Source of the DNA: Aristolochia californica
Taxonomy: Eukaryota > Streptophyta > Magnoliopsida > Piperales > Aristolochiaceae
Assembly: GCA_029961685.1 (NCBI GenBank)
Contig: JARWKL010000006.1
Location: 11,848,748 to 11,912,747, forward strand
DNA: 64,000 bases
Direction: 5' to 3'
Positions within the stretch are counted from its first letter, which is position 1; each line of letters starts with the position of its first letter. Positions 39,317-53,350 of the stretch are shown here, one piece after another. The notes under the pieces are model-generated. The model did not search any database. It worked only from the letters and a program-made list of their open reading frames with translations, and was not told where the DNA came from. Both the position numbers and the translations under genes were made by a program.

Positions 39317-42300
39317 TGGAAACTCAAGTTTTGATATAAGAAAAAATTATACATCTAAAATGGAAATGCACAATGCAAAAATTTTGAGGGTGATAATTCC
39401 AAAAAGTTTATGTAATTTTTACGGATTGTAAACTCTTTCTAGTTTTTACATATTAGGTTTTGCAATCATCGGGAAAAGGGGGAGGAGGGGTATTTTGAAA
39501 CTGAATGTTTACTCCCAACGCGTAAGTAATTTCTGACAAAAATATAGCCTGTTATGCATGATAAATCGCTTTACAATCATCTATGATTGGTAAATCAATT
39601 TTTTGTATGTGGGAAAGATAATGGCTGACTCGGGTAAATATCCCACCGCATGTTCACTTGAGAATTATTGAGCATTTGTTGTTCTCTTTAAAAGGTTTGG
39701 ATCCATTGGTTATTTTCATCTTTAACATGTTTCAAGCACGCATATCCATTTTACAAAAACATGTGTAGAAATCTCTTTCTTATAAAATTCCAAGCTATAA
39801 TGGATGAACTAGTGGAATTGCGTAAACCTGGATAACAAAAGTTTTGTGTTCATTTGTGCTGTGTGAATATATTTTCTTTACATACATTTGTTATTGTTAT
39901 AAACTTTTTCCATACATAAACTCCAAAATTCTCATTTTGTTGAGATCTATTTGTGTTTTCATCTCTTTTCTTGTTTACGAGATGAAGGGGGAGAGGAAAC
40001 TCAAGTTTTGATTTAAGAAAAAGGATACATCTAAATTTGAAATGCACAATGCACATATGTAGAAGGAGATAATTCCAAAAAGTGTCTATAATTTTTAGGG
40101 AATGTAAACTCTTTTTAATGTTTATACATTTGGTTTTGAATTTGACAGGAAAAGGGGGAGGTGGGGGATTTATAAACTGAGTGTTTACTCCCAATCCATA
40201 AGTCATTGCTTGCAAAAATATAGCCCGTTGCTCATGATAAATCTCCTTGCAATCATCTATGATTGTTAGGCTAGCTTTTTGTAACTGTTCAAAATAATGG
40301 GTTGTTTGACTCTGGTAAATATCCCACCCCATGTTCACTTGAAAATTTAATGACCGTTTGTTATTCAGATTAAAAGGTTTGGATCCATAGGTCATTTGCA
40401 TCTTTAACATGTTTCAAGCATGCATATCCATTTTTAAAACATGTGTAAAAATCTCTTTCATATAAAATTCCAAGCTATTAGGGTTGAACTAGTGATTTTC
40501 CCAAACATGGATAAATACTCTTTTGTGTTTATTTTTAATGTGTGAATAAATTTTATTTACTTACATTTGTTATTTTTTTAAACTTTTTCCACACATCGAC
40601 TCTACAATTTTCATTTTGTTGTGATCTATTTGCGTTTTCATCCATTTTCTTGTTTACAAGATGAAGGAGGAGTGGAAACTCAAGTTTTGATTTAAGAAAA
40701 AATTATGCATCTAAAATGGAAATGCACAATGCACAAATGTAGAGGGAGATAATTCCAAAAATTTTCTGTAATATTTAGGGATTGTAAACTCTTTCAAGTT
40801 TTTATATATTAGGTTTTGCAATCATCAGGAAAAGGGGGAGGTGGAGGATTTTTAAACTGAGTGTTGACTCCCAATCCATAACTCATTTCTTACAAAAATA
40901 TTTTCCGTTATGCATTATAAATCACTTTACAATCATCTATGATTGTTAGGTCAGCTTTTTGTAAGAGGCAAAATAATGGCTTGTTTGACTTAGGTAAATA
41001 TTCCGCTACACGTTCACTTGAGAATTTATTGAGCATTTGTTATCCTCATTAAAATTTTTGGATCCTTGGGTCATTTGCCTCTTTAACATGTTTCAAGGAT
41101 GTATATCCATTTTTAAAACATGTGTAGAAATCTCTTTCATATAAAATTCCAAGCTATTAGGATTGAACAAGTGATTTTCCCAAACTTGGATAAATACTCT
41201 TTTGTGTTTATTTGTGGTGTGTGGATAAATTTTATTTACTTACATTTGTTATTGTTTTAAACTTTTTCCATACATAAACTCTAAAATTTTCATTATGTTG
41301 TGATCTATTTGCGTTTTCATCTCTTTTCTTGTTTTCAAGATGAAGGGGGAGTGGAAACTCAAGTTTTGATAAAAGAAAAAAGTATACATCTAAAATGAAA
41401 AGGCACAATGCACAAATGTAGTGGGAGACAATTCCAACAAGTTTTGTAATTTTTAGGGATTGTAAACTCTTTCTAGTTTTTATATATTAGGTTTTGCAAT
41501 CATCGGGAAAAGGGGGAGGCGGTGGATTTTTAAACTGACTGTTTACTCCCAATCCTTAAGTCATTTATTGCAAAAATATAGCCGTTTCACATGATAAATC
41601 GCTTTGCATTCATCTATGTTTGTTAGGCCAGCTTTTTGTAAGTGAGCAAAATAATGGGTTGTTTGACTCGGGTAAATATTCCATCACATGTTCGCTTGAG
41701 AATTGATTGAGCATTTTTTATTTTCTTTAAAAGGTTTGGATCCAAAGGTCAATTGAATGTTTAACATGTTTCAAGCATGGATATCTATTTTTAAAACATG
41801 TGTAGAAATCTCTTTCTTATAAAATTCCAAGCTATTACGGTTGAACTAGTGGAATTTCCCAAACTTGGAAACAAAAATTTTGTTTCCATTTGCGGTGTGT
41901 GAATAAATTTTCTTTACTTACATTTTTTATTTTTTTAAACTTTTTCCAAACATAAAATCTAAAATTTTCATTCTGTTGTGATCGATTTTCGTTTTCATCA
42001 CTTTTCTTGTTTACAAGATGAAGGGTTAGTGGAAACTCAAGTTTTGGTTTATGAAAAAATTACACATCCAAAATAGAAATGCACAATGCATAAATGTAGA
42101 GAGAGATAATTTAAAAAAGTTTATGTAATTTTAAGGGATTGTAAACTCTTTCTATTTTTTAAAAATTAGGTTTTGCAATCGTCGGGAAAAGGGGGAAGGG
42201 GGGATTTTTAAACTGAGTGCTGACTACCAATCCATAAGTCATTTCTTATAAAATTATAGCCTGTTACGCATGATTAATCTCTTTACAATCATCTATGATT

Positions 42301-43649
42301 GTTAGGTCAGATTTTTCTAAGTGGGCAAAATAATGGCTTGTTTGACTCGGGTAAATATCTCACGCTTGTTCACTTGAGAATTTAATGATCATTTTTTACT
42401 CTCTTTAAAAGGTTTGGATCCATAGTTCATTTGCATCATTAACATGTTTCAAGCATGCATATCCATTTTTAGAACATGTGTAGATATCGCTTTCTTATAA
42501 AATTCAAAGCAATTAGGGTTGAACTAGTGGAATTTCCCAAACTTGGATAACAATACTTTTGTGTTCATTAGTGGTCTGTAAATAAATTTTTTTTACTTAC
42601 ATTTGTTATTGTTTTAAACTTTTTAAATACATAAACTCTAAAATTCTCATTTTGATGTGATCTCTTTGCGTTTTCATATCTTTTCTTGTTTACAAGAGGA
42701 AGGGGGAATTGAAACTCAAGTTTTGATTTAAAAAAAAGTATGCATCTAAAATTGGAATGCACAATGCAAACATTTAGTGGCAAATAATTCAAAAAAGTGT
42801 CTGTAATTATAGGGATTGTAAACTCTTTTTAGTTTTTATATATTAGGTTTTGCAATAGTTGGGAAAAGAGCGAGGCGGGGGATTTTTAAACTGAGTGCTA
42901 ACTCCCAATCCATAAGTTATTTCTTACAAAAATATTGCCCGTTATGCATGATAAATTGCTTTACAATCATCTATTATTGTTAGGTGAGCTTTTTGTAAGT
43001 AGGCAAAATAATGGCTTGTTTGACTCTGATAAATATCGCATTGCACATTCACTTGAGACTTTAGTGAGTGATTATTATTCTCTTTAAACGCTTTGTATCC
43101 ATAGGTCATTTGCATCTTTAACATTTTTCAATCATGCATATCCATTTTTAAAACACGTGTAGAAATATCTTATTTATAAAATTCTAAGATATTACGATTG
43201 AACTAGTGGAATTTCCCAAACTTGGATAACATAACTTTTGACTTCATTTATGGTGTGTGAATAAATTTTCTTTAGTTACATTTTTTTATTTTTTAAACTT
43301 TTTCCATACATAAACTCTAATTTTTTTTATCTATTTGTGTTTCCATCTCTTTTCTTGTTTACGAGTTGAAGGGGGAGTTGAAACTCAAGTTTTTATTTAA
43401 TAAACAAGTAAACATCTAAAATGGAAATGCACAATGCACAAATGTAGAGGGAGATAATTCCAAAAAGTGTCTGTAATTTTTATGGATTGTAAACTCTTTC
43501 TAGTTTTTATATATTTGGTTTTGCAATCGTCGGGAAAAGGTGGTGGCGGGAGATTTTTAAACTGAGTGTTGACTCCCAATCCATAAGTTATTTCTTTCAA
43601 AAATAAAGCCCGTTACGCTTGATAAATCGCTTTACAATCATATATGATT

Positions 43650-43668
43650 GTTAGGTCAGCTTGTTTGA
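43650..43668 (+). other. Deletion scar with GCTT microhomology
   Basis: TTAGGTCAGCTTGTTTGAC joins two places that both contain GCTT, removing the TTTGTAAGTGGGCAAAATAA stretch. The monomer is 645 bp. Confidence 0.82.
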
Positions 43669-44757
43669 CTTGGGAAAATATCCCACCTCATGTTCACTTG
43701 AGAATTTAATGAGCATTTGTTAGTCTGTTTAAAAGGTTTGAATCCATAGGTCACTTGCATCTTTAACATGTTTCATGCATGCATATCCATTTTTAAAACA
43801 TGTGTAGAAATGTCTTCTAATAAAATTCCAAAGTATTTGGGTAGAACTAGTGGAATTTCCCAAACTTGGATAACAAAACTTTTGTGTTCATTTGTAGTGT
43901 GTGAATAAACTTTCTTAACTTACATTTGTTATTGTTTAAAACATTTTCTATACTTAAACTCTAAAATTTTCTTTTTTTTGTGATCTATTTGTGTTTTCAT
44001 CTCTTTTCTTATTTACGAGATGAAGGGGGAGTTGAAACTCAAGTTTTGATTTAAGAAAAAAGTATACATCTAAAATGGCAATGCAAAATGCACAAAAGTA
44101 GAGGGAGATAATTCCAAAAATTTCTGTAATTTTTTGGCACTGTAAACTCTTTCTAGTTTTTATATATACGATTTTCCAATCATCAGGAAAAGGGGGCGGT
44201 GGGGGATTTTTAAACTAAGCGTTTACTCCCAATCCATAAGTCATTTCATACAAAAATATAGCTTGTTACGCATGATAAATCGCTTTACAATCATCTACGA
44301 TTGTTAAGCAAAATTTTTGTAAGTGGGCAAAATAATGGCTTGTTTGACTCGGGTAAATATCCCACCACACATTTACTTAAGAAATTAATGAGCGTTTGTT
44401 ATTCTCTTTAAAAGGTTTGGATCCATAGATCATTTGCATCTTTAACATGTTCCAAGCATGTATATCCATATTTAAAACATGTGCAAATCTCTTTCTTATA
44501 AAATTCCAAGCCATTATGGTTGCACAAGTGGAATTTCCCAAACTAGGATCACAAAACTTTTGTGCTCATCTGTGGTGCATGAATAAATTTTCTTTACTTA
44601 CATTTGTTATTGTTTTAAACTTTTTCCATAGATAAACTCTACAATTTTCATTTTGTTGTGATCTTTTTGCGTTTTCATCTCTTCCCTTTATATACAAGAT
44701 GAAGGGGGAGTGGAAAATCAAATTTTGATTTAAGAAAGAAATTATACCTCTATAATG

Positions 44758-44786
44758 GAAATCAGCAAAAAAATAATATTTTTGTA
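44758..44786 (+). other. Deletion scar in monomer (643 bp)
   Basis: After ATGGAAAT the expected GCACAATGCACAAATGTAG... is replaced by a short A/T stretch before TTTTTGTAAACTC. About 40 bp are missing. Confidence 0.75.
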
Positions 44787-45869
44787 AACTCTTTCTAGTT
44801 TTTATATATTATGTTTTGTAATCGTCGGGAAAAGGGGATGGCAGGGGATTTTTAAACCGAGTTTCGACTCCCAATCCATAAGTCATTCTTCCAAAACTAT
44901 AGCCCGTTATGCATGATTAATCCCTTTACAATCATCTATAATTGTTAGGTCATCTTTTTGTAAGTAGGCAAAATAATGGCTTGTTTGACTCGGGTAAATA
45001 TCCCACAGCACGTTCACATGAGAATTTAATGAGTGTTTGTTATTCATTTTAGAAGGTTTGGATGCATTGGTCATTTTCATCTTTAACATGTTGCAAGCAC
45101 GCATATCCATTTTTAAAACATGTGTAGAAATCTCTTTCTTAAAAAATTCCAAGCTATAATGGTTGAACTAGTTGAATTTCCCAAACAAGGATAAGAAAAA
45201 TTTTGTGTTCATTTGTGGTGTCTGAATAAATTTTCTTTGCTTACATTTGTTATTGTTTTAAACTTTTTCCATACATAATGTCTAAAATTCTCATTTTGTT
45301 GTGATCTATTTGGGTTTTCATCTCTTTTCTTGTTTACAACATTAAGGGGGAGAGGAAACTCAAGTTTGATTTAAGAAAAAAGTATACATCTAAAATTGAA
45401 ATGCTCAATGCACAAATTTAGAGGAAGATAATTCCAAAAAGTGTCTATAATTTTTAGGGATTGTCAACTCTTTTTAGTTTTTATTTATTAGGTATTGCAT
45501 TGTCAGGCAAAGGGGGAGGAGGGGGAATTTTAAACTGAGTGTTGACTCCCAATCCAAAAGTGATTTCTTACAAAAAATATAGCCCGTTACGCATGATAAA
45601 TTGCTTTACAATCATCTATGATTGTTAGGTTAGCTTTTTCTAAGTGGGCAAAATAATGGCTTCTTTGACTTGGATAAATATCCCACCGCATGTTCACTTT
45701 AGACTTTAGTGAACATTTATTATTCTCTTTAAAAGGTTTGTATCCATTGGTCATTTCCATCTTTAACATATTTCAAGCATGCATATCCATTATTAAAAAA
45801 TGTCTAGAAATCTCTTTCTTATAAAATTCCAAAGTAATAGGGTTGAACTAGTGGAATTTCCCAAACATG

Positions 45870-45888
45870 GATAACAAAACTTACATTT
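45870..45888 (+). other. ~40-bp deletion scar with ACTT microhomology
   Basis: GATAACAAAACTTACATTTC skips TTTGTGTTCATTTGTGGTGT and what follows. The equivalent monomer at 55110 keeps these bases, so the loss is private to copy 1. Confidence 0.85.
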
Positions 45889-47217
45889 CTTATTGTTTTA
45901 AACTTTTTCCATACATAAACTTTAAAATTTTCATTTTTTGTGATCTATTTGCATTTTCATCTCTTTACATGTTTACGAGATGAAGGGGGAGTTGAAACTC
46001 AAGTTTTAATTTAAGAAAAAAGAATACATCTCAAAAGGAAATGCACAATGCACATATGTAGAGGGAGATAATTCCAAAAAGTGTCTATAATTTTTATGGA
46101 TTGTAAACTCTTTCTAGTTTTTATCTATTTGGTTTTGTAATTGTTGGGAAAAGGTGGTGGCAGGGGATTTTGAAACTGAGTGTTGACTCCCAATCCATAA
46201 GTCATTTCTTACAAAAATAAAGCCTGTTACGCATGATAAATCACTTTACAATCATATATGATTGTTAGGTCAGCTTTTTGTAAGTGGGCAAATAATGGCT
46301 TGTTTGACTTGGGTAAATATCCCACCGCACGTTCTCTTGAGAATTTAATGAGCATTTGTTATTCTCTTTACAAGGTTTGGATCCATAGGTCATTTGCATC
46401 TTTAACATGTTTCAAGCATGCATATCCAATTTTAAAACATGTGCAGAAATGTCTTTCTTATAAAATTCCAACGTATTCGGGTTGAATTAGTGGAATTTCC
46501 CAAACTTGGACAACAAAACTTTTGTGTTCATTTGTGGTGTGTGAATTAATTTTCTTTACTTATATTTGTTACTGTTTTAAAATTTTTCCATCCATAAACA
46601 CTTAAATTTTCATTTTGTTGTGATCTATTTGCATTTTCAAATCTTTTCTTATTTACGAGATGAAGGGGTAGTGGAAACTCATGTTTTGGTTTAAGAAATA
46701 ATTATACAGCTAAAATGGAGATGCACAATGCACAAATGTAGAGGGTGATAATTCCAAAAGGTTTCTCAAATCTTTAGGGAATGTAAAGTCTTTCTAATTT
46801 TTATATATTAGGCTTTCCAATCATCAAGAAAAGGGGGAGGTGGGGGATTTTTAAACTGAGTGTGGACTCCCAATCCATAAGTCATTTCTTACAAAAACTA
46901 TAGCCAGTTACGCAAGATAAATCGCTTTAGAATCATCTATGATTGTTAGGTCAGCATTTTCTAAGTGGGCAAAATAATGGCTTATTTGACTCGGGTAAAT
47001 ATCCCACCGCACATTCACTTGATAATTTAATGAGTGTTTGTTATTCTATTTAAATGGTTGGGATCCAAAGGTTATTTGCATCTTTAACATGCTTCAAGCA
47101 TGCATATCCATTTTTAAAACATGTCTAGAAATCTCTTTCTTATAAAATTCAAAAGTATTAGGGTTGAACTAGTGGAATTTCCCAAACTTGGAGAACAAAA
47201 CTTTTGTATTCACTTGT

Positions 47218-47240
47218 AGCAAGTGAATAAAAAAGTATAC
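47218..47240 (+). other. HOR-shared ~150-bp deletion, copy 1
   Basis: GTGAATAA is joined to AAAAGTATACATC, removing the T-rich region and GTTTACGAGATGAAGGG. The same join lies 9,323 bp downstream, so the deletion predates the HOR duplication. The monomer is 531 bp. Confidence 0.92.
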
Positions 47241-50200
47241 ATCTAAAATGTCAATGCACGATGCACAAATGTAGAGGGAGATAATTCCAAAAGTTTCTAT
47301 TATTTTTAGGTATTGTAAACTCTTTCTAGTTTTTATATATTAGGCTTTGCAATCATCCGGACAAGAGGGAGGTAGGGGATTTTTAACCTGAGTGTTTATT
47401 CCCAATCCATAACTTATTTCTTACAAAAATAAAGCCCGTTACTCATGATAAATCGCTATAAAATCATCTATGGTTGTTAGGCCAGCTTTTTGTAAGTGGG
47501 CAAAATAATGACTTGTTTGACTCGGGAAAATATCCCACCACACATTCAGTTGAGAAATTAATGAGCGTTTGTTATTCTCTTTACAAGATTTGAATCCATA
47601 GGTCATTTGTATCTTTAACATGTTTCAAGCTTGCATATCAATTTTTTTCACATGTGTGGAAATCTCTTTCTTATAAAATTACAAGCCATTATGGTTGAAC
47701 TTGAGGAATTTCTCAAACTTGGATCTCAAAACTTTTGTGCTCATTTGTAGTGTGTGAATAAATGTTCTTAACTTACATTTGTAATTGTTTTAAAAATTTT
47801 CCATACATAAACTCTACAATTTTCTGTTAGTTGTGACCTTTTTGCGTTTTCATCTCTTTTCTTGTTTACGAGATGAAGAGGGAGTGGAAACTCAAGTTTT
47901 GATTTAAAAAAAAATTATACATCTAAAATTGAAATGCACAATGCAAAGAGATAATTCCACAAAGTGTCTGTAATTTTTTTGGATTGTAAATTCTTTCTAG
48001 TTTTTATATATTAGGTTATACAATCGTCGGCAAAAGGGGAGGCGAGGGATTTTTAAACTGAGTGTTGACTCCCAATCCCAAAGTCATTTCTCACAAAAAT
48101 ATAGGCCGTTACGCATGATAAATCACTTTACAATCATCTATGATTGTTAGGTCAGTTTTTTTGTAAGTAGGCAAAATAATGGCTTGTTTGAGACGGGTTA
48201 ATATATCCCACCGCATGTTCACTTGAGAATTTAATGAGTGTTTGTTATTCTCTTTAAATGGTTTGGATCCATAGGTGATTTGAATCTTTAACATGTTTCA
48301 AGCATGCATATCCATTTTTAAAACATGTCTAGAAATCTCTTTCCAATAAAATTCCAAGCAATTAGGGTGGAACTAGTGGAATTTCCCAAACTTAGATAAG
48401 AAAACTTTTGTGTTCATTTGTGTTGTGTGAATAAATTTTCTTTATTAACATTTGTTATTTTTTAAAATTTTTTCCATACATAAACTCTAAAATTTTCATT
48501 TTGTTGTGATCTATTTGTGTTTTCATCTATTTTTTTGTTTACGAGGTGAAGGGGGAGTGGAAACTCAAGTTTTGATTAAAGAAAAAATTATCCATCTAAA
48601 ATTGAAATGCACAATGCACAAATTTAGAGGGAGATAATTCCAAAAAGTTTCTATAATTTTAATGGATTGTAATCTCTTTCTAGTTTTTATATATTAGGTT
48701 TTGCAATCGTCGGGAAAAGGGGGAGGTGGGTGATTTTTCTATTGACTGTTGTCTCACACTCCATAAGTCATTTCTTACAAAAATAAAGCCCATTACGAAT
48801 GATAAATCACTTTACAATCATCTATGATTGTTAGGTAAGCTTTTTGTAAGTGGGCAAAATAATGGCTTGTTTTACTCGGGTAAATATCCCACCGCACGAT
48901 CACTTGAGAATGTAACATGCATTTGTTATTCTCTTTAAAAGGTTTGGATCCATAGGTCATTTGCATCTTTAACATGATTCAAGCATGCATATCCATTTTT
49001 AAAACATGTGTAGAAATCTCTTTCTTATAAAATTCCAAGCTATAAGGGTTGAACTAGTGGAATTTCTAAAACTTGGATAACAAAACTTTTGTGTTCATTT
49101 GTGGTGTGTGAATAAATTTTCTTTACTTATATTTTTTGTTGTTTTAAACTTTTTCCATACATAAACTATAAATTTTTCATTTTTTTGTGATCTATTTGCG
49201 TTTTCTTCTCTGTTCTTGTTTATGAGATGAAGGGGAAGTGGAAACTAAAGTTTTGATTTAAGAAAAAATTATTCATCTAAATTGGAAACGCAAAATGCCC
49301 AAATGTAGAGGACGATAATTCCAAAAAGGGGCTGTAATTTTTATGGATTTCTAAACTCTTTTTAGTTTTTATATATTAGGTTTTGCAATCATCGAGCAAA
49401 GGGGGAGGCGGGGGATTTTCAAACTGATTGTTGACTCCCACTCCATAAGTCATTTCTTACAAAAATATAGCTCATTACGCTTGATAAATCGCTTTACAAT
49501 CATCTATGATTGTTAGGTTTTCTTTTTGGAAGTTGGCAAAATAATGGTTTGTTAGACTCAGGTAAAGCTCTCACCACACGTCCACTTAAGAATTTAATGA
49601 GCGTTTGTTATTCTCTTTAAAAGGTTTGGATGCATGGGTCATTTTCATATTTAACATGTTTCAATGCGCATATCCATTTTTAAAATATGTGTTAAAATCT
49701 ATTTCTTATAAAATTCCAAGCTCTTAGGGTTGAACTAGTGGAATTTCCCAAACTTGGATAGCAAAACTTTTATGTTCATTTGTGGTGCCTGAATAAATTT
49801 TCTTTACTTACATTTTTTATTGTTTTAAACTTTTTCCATACATAGACTCTAAAATTTTCATTTTTTTGGGATCTATTTGCGTTTTCATCTCTTTTCTTGT
49901 ATTCGAGATGAAGGGGGAGTGGAAAATCAAGTTTTCACTGAAGAAAAAAATATACATCTAAAATGGAAATGCACAATTCACAAATATAGAGGGACATAAT
50001 TCCAAAAAGTGGCTATGATTTTTAGGAATTGTAAAATCTTTTTAGTTTTTATATATTAGGTTTTACAATCGTCATGAAAAGGAAGAGGTGGTGAATTTTT
50101 AACATGAGTGTTGGCTCCCAATCCATAAGTCTTTCTTACCAAAATAAAGCTCGTTATTAATGATAAATCGCTTTACAATCATCTATGATTGTAAGGTTAG

Positions 50201-52005
50201 CTTTTTGTGTGTGGGCAAAATAATGGTTTGTTTAACTGAGGTAAATATCCCACTGCTCGTTCAATTGAGAATTTAATGAGCGTTTGTTATTCTCTTTAAT
50301 AGGTTTGGATCCATAGGTCATTTGAATCTTTAACTTGTTTCAAGCATGCATATCCATTTTTAAAACATGTGTAGAAATCTCTTTCTTATAAAATTCCTTG
50401 ATATTAGGGTTGGTCTAGTGGAATTTCCCACACTTGGATAACAAAACTTTTGTGTTAATTTGTGTGTGAGAATAAATTTTTTTTACATACGTTTGTTATG
50501 GTTTTAAATTTTTTCCATACATAAACTCTAAAATTTTCATTTTGTTGTGATCTATTTGCGTTTTCATCTCTTTCCTTGTTTTCGAGATGAAGGGGAAGTG
50601 GAAACTCAAGTTTTGATTTAAGGAAAAAATTATACTTCTAAAATGGAAATGCACAATGCACAAATGTAGAGGGAGATAATTCCAAAAAGTGTCTTTAATT
50701 TTTAGGGATTGTAAACTCTTTCTAGTTTTTATATATTTGGTTTTGCAATCATCAGGAAAAGGGGGAGGCGGGGGATTTTTAAACTGAGTGTTGACTCTCA
50801 ATCCATAAGTAATTTCTTACAAAAATATAGCCCGATACGCATGATTAATCGCTTTACAATTATCTATGATTGTTGGGTCTGCTTTTTGTAACTGGACCAA
50901 ATAATGGCTTGCTTGACTCGGGTAAATATCTCACCACACATTCACTTGAGAATTTAATGAGTGTTTATTATCCTCTTTAAAAGGTTTGGAGCCATAGGTC
51001 ATTTGCATCTTTAACATGTTTCAAGCATGCTCATCCATTTTTTAAACATGTGTAGAATTCTCTTTCTTATAAAATTCCTAGCTATTAGAGTTGAATTAGG
51101 TGAAATTCCAAAACTTGGATAACAAAACTTTTGTGTTCATTTGTGGTGTGTGAATAAATTCTTTTTACTTACATTGTTTTATATTTTTAAACATTTTCTA
51201 TACATAAACTCTAAAATTTTCATTTTGTTTTGATCTATTTGCGTTTTCGTCTCTTTTCATAGTTTACAACATGAAGGGAAACTGGAAACTCAAGTTGGGA
51301 TTTAAGAAATAAGTATACATCTAAAATGGAAATGCACAATGCACAAATGTTGAGGGAGAAAATTCCAAAAAGTGTCTGTAATTAATGGATTGTAATTGCT
51401 TTCTAGTTATTATATATTAGGTTTTGAAATCGATGGGAAAAGGGGGAGGCAGGGGATTTTTAAATTGAGTATTGACACCCAATCCATAAGTCATTTCTTA
51501 CAAAAATAAAGCCCGGTATGTATGATATATCACTTTACAATCATCAATGATTGTTAGGTAAGCTTTTTGTAAGTGGGCAAAATAATGGCTTATTTGACTC
51601 GGGTTAATTTTCCACCGCTTGTTCACCTAAGAATGTAATGTGCATTTGTTATTCTCTTTAAAAGGTTTTGATCCATAGGTCAATTGCATCATTAACATGT
51701 TGCAAGCATGCATATCCATTTTAAAACATGTGTAGAAATTTTCTTTCTTATAAAATTCCAAGCTATTATGGTTGAACTAGTTGAATTTCCCAAACTTGGA
51801 TAACAAAACTTTTGTGTCCATTTGTGGTGTGTGAATAAATTTTCTTTATTTACATATGTTATTTTTTAAAACTTTTTCCATAAAAAAAACTCTAAAATTT
51901 TCATTTAGTTGTGATCTATTTTCGTATTCATCACTTTTCTTGTTTACGAGTTGAAGGGGGAGTGGAAACTCATGTTTTGGTTTAATAAAAAATTATACAT
52001 CTAAA

Positions 52006-52022
52006 ATGGAAATTTATAAAAG
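52006..52022 (+). other. Deletion scar in monomer (653 bp)
   Basis: ATGGAAATTTATAAAAGTG lacks the GCACAATGCACAAATGTAG and following bases. The equivalent monomers near 31960 and 61290 are intact, so this loss is recent and local. Confidence 0.82.
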
Positions 52023-52605
52023 TGTTTGTAATTTTAATGGATTCTAAACTCTTTCTAGTTTTTATATATTAGGTTTTGCAATCGTCGGGAAAAGGGGGAG
52101 GCGGGGAGTTTTTTAACTAAGTCTTGACACCCACTCCATAAGTCATTTATTACAAAAATATAGCTCATTACACATGATTAACTGCTTTACAATCATCTAT
52201 GATTGTTTGGTCAGCTTTTTGTAAGTGGGCAAACTAATGGCTTGTTTGACTCGGGTAAATATCCCACCACACGTTCACTTAAAAATTTAATGACCGTTTG
52301 TTATTTTCTTTAAAAGGTTTGGATCCTTTGGTCATTTTCATCTTTAATATGTGTCGATCATGCATATCCATTTTTAAAACATGTGTAGAAATCTCTTTCT
52401 TATAAATTCCCTGCAATAATGGTTGAACTAGTGGAATTTCCCAAACATGAATAACAAAAGTGTTGTGTTCTTTTGTGGTGTGTAAATAAATTTTCTTTAC
52501 TTACATTTTTTATTGTTCTCAACTTTTTACAAACATATACTCTAAAATTCTCATTTTGTTGTGATCTATTTGCGTTTTCATCTCTTTTCTTGTTTACGAG
52601 ATGAA

Positions 52606-52645
<40 letters not shown>
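52606..52645 (+). other. Run of 40 consecutive G
   Basis: All bases from 52606 to 52645 are G. The run replaces the GGGGGA of the normal GATGAAGGGGGAGTGG and is followed by TGTGGAAACTC. Most other monomers have about four to six G here. The equivalent position in the next HOR copy (near 61736) reads GAAGGTGGAGTGG. This could be a real homopolymer expansion seeded by the five-G run, or a sequencing or assembly artefact. The sequence alone cannot decide. Confidence 0.98.
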
Positions 52646-52646
<1 letters not shown>

Positions 52647-53100
52647 GTGGAAACTCAAGATTTTATTTAAGAAAACACTTTACATCTAAAATTGAAATGC
52701 ACAATGCACTAATGTAGAGAGAGATAATGCCAAAAAAATTTTGTAATTTTAAAGGATTGTGAACTCTTTTTAGTTTTTATATATTAGGTTTTGCAATTGT
52801 TGGGAAAAGTGGGTGGCAGGGGATTTTTAAACTGCGTGTTGACTCCCAATCCATAAGTCATTTCTTACAAAAATATACCCCATTATGCATAATGAATTGC
52901 TTTACAATCATCTCTGATTGTGACGTCAACTTTTTGTTAGTGGGGAAAATAATAACCTGTTTGACTCGGGTAAATATGCCACTGCACGTTCACTTGAGAA
53001 TTTAATGAGCATTTATTATTCTCTTTAAAAGGTTTGTATCCATGGTCATTTGCATCTAACATATTTCAAGCATGCAAATCCATTTTTAAAAAATGTGTAG

Positions 53101-53350
53101 AAATCTCTAATTCAAAGCTATTAGGGTTGAACTAGTGGAATTTCTCAAACTTGGATAACAAAAATTTTGTGTTAATTTGTGGTGGGTGAATATATTTTCT
53201 TTACTAATATTTGTTATTGTTTTAAAATATTTCCATACATAATCTCTAATTTTTTTTTATGTTGTGATCTATTAGTGTTTTCATCGCTTTTCTTGTTTAC
53301 AAGATGAAGGGGGAGTGGAAACTCAAGTTTTGATCTAAGAAAATGGATAT
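53101..53350 (+). repeat. Monomer start with two small deletions
   Basis: Directly after the anchor, AAATCTCTAATTCAAAGC lacks TTCTTATAAA. Further on, AGAAAATGGATATGGACAAT lacks the TTATACATCTAAA stretch. The equivalents at 33011 and 62206 keep both. Confidence 0.8.

Larger units (their letters stand above)
33688..45127 (+). repeat. Mixed satellite region with local echoes
   Basis: Anchors are at 33688, 34365, 35049, 35729, 36408, 37090, 37752, 38437, 39115, 39769, 40449, 41128, 41807, 42484, 43163, 43808 and 44485. There is no clean multi-monomer period. Local relations are visible: 34365 resembles 37090; 37752 resembles 39769 (both carry TTTGAATTTGAC before the G-rich block); 40449 resembles its neighbour 41128 (GTGATTTTCCCAAAC, GATAAATACTCTTTTGTGTT); and 36408 resembles 53756 and 62886 (CATTTTCTTATGATCTATTT, GGTTTTGCAAACATC). 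Deletions lie near 37505, 39307, 43658 and 44770. No gene or insert is seen. Confidence 0.82.

Noticed and set aside
39850..40410. 186-codon minus-strand open frame as a gene
   Set aside because: It lies wholly inside one satellite monomer. Equivalent frames in most other monomers are broken by stops and frameshifts, the composition is that of A+T-rich repeat, and no known domain or start context is recognisable.
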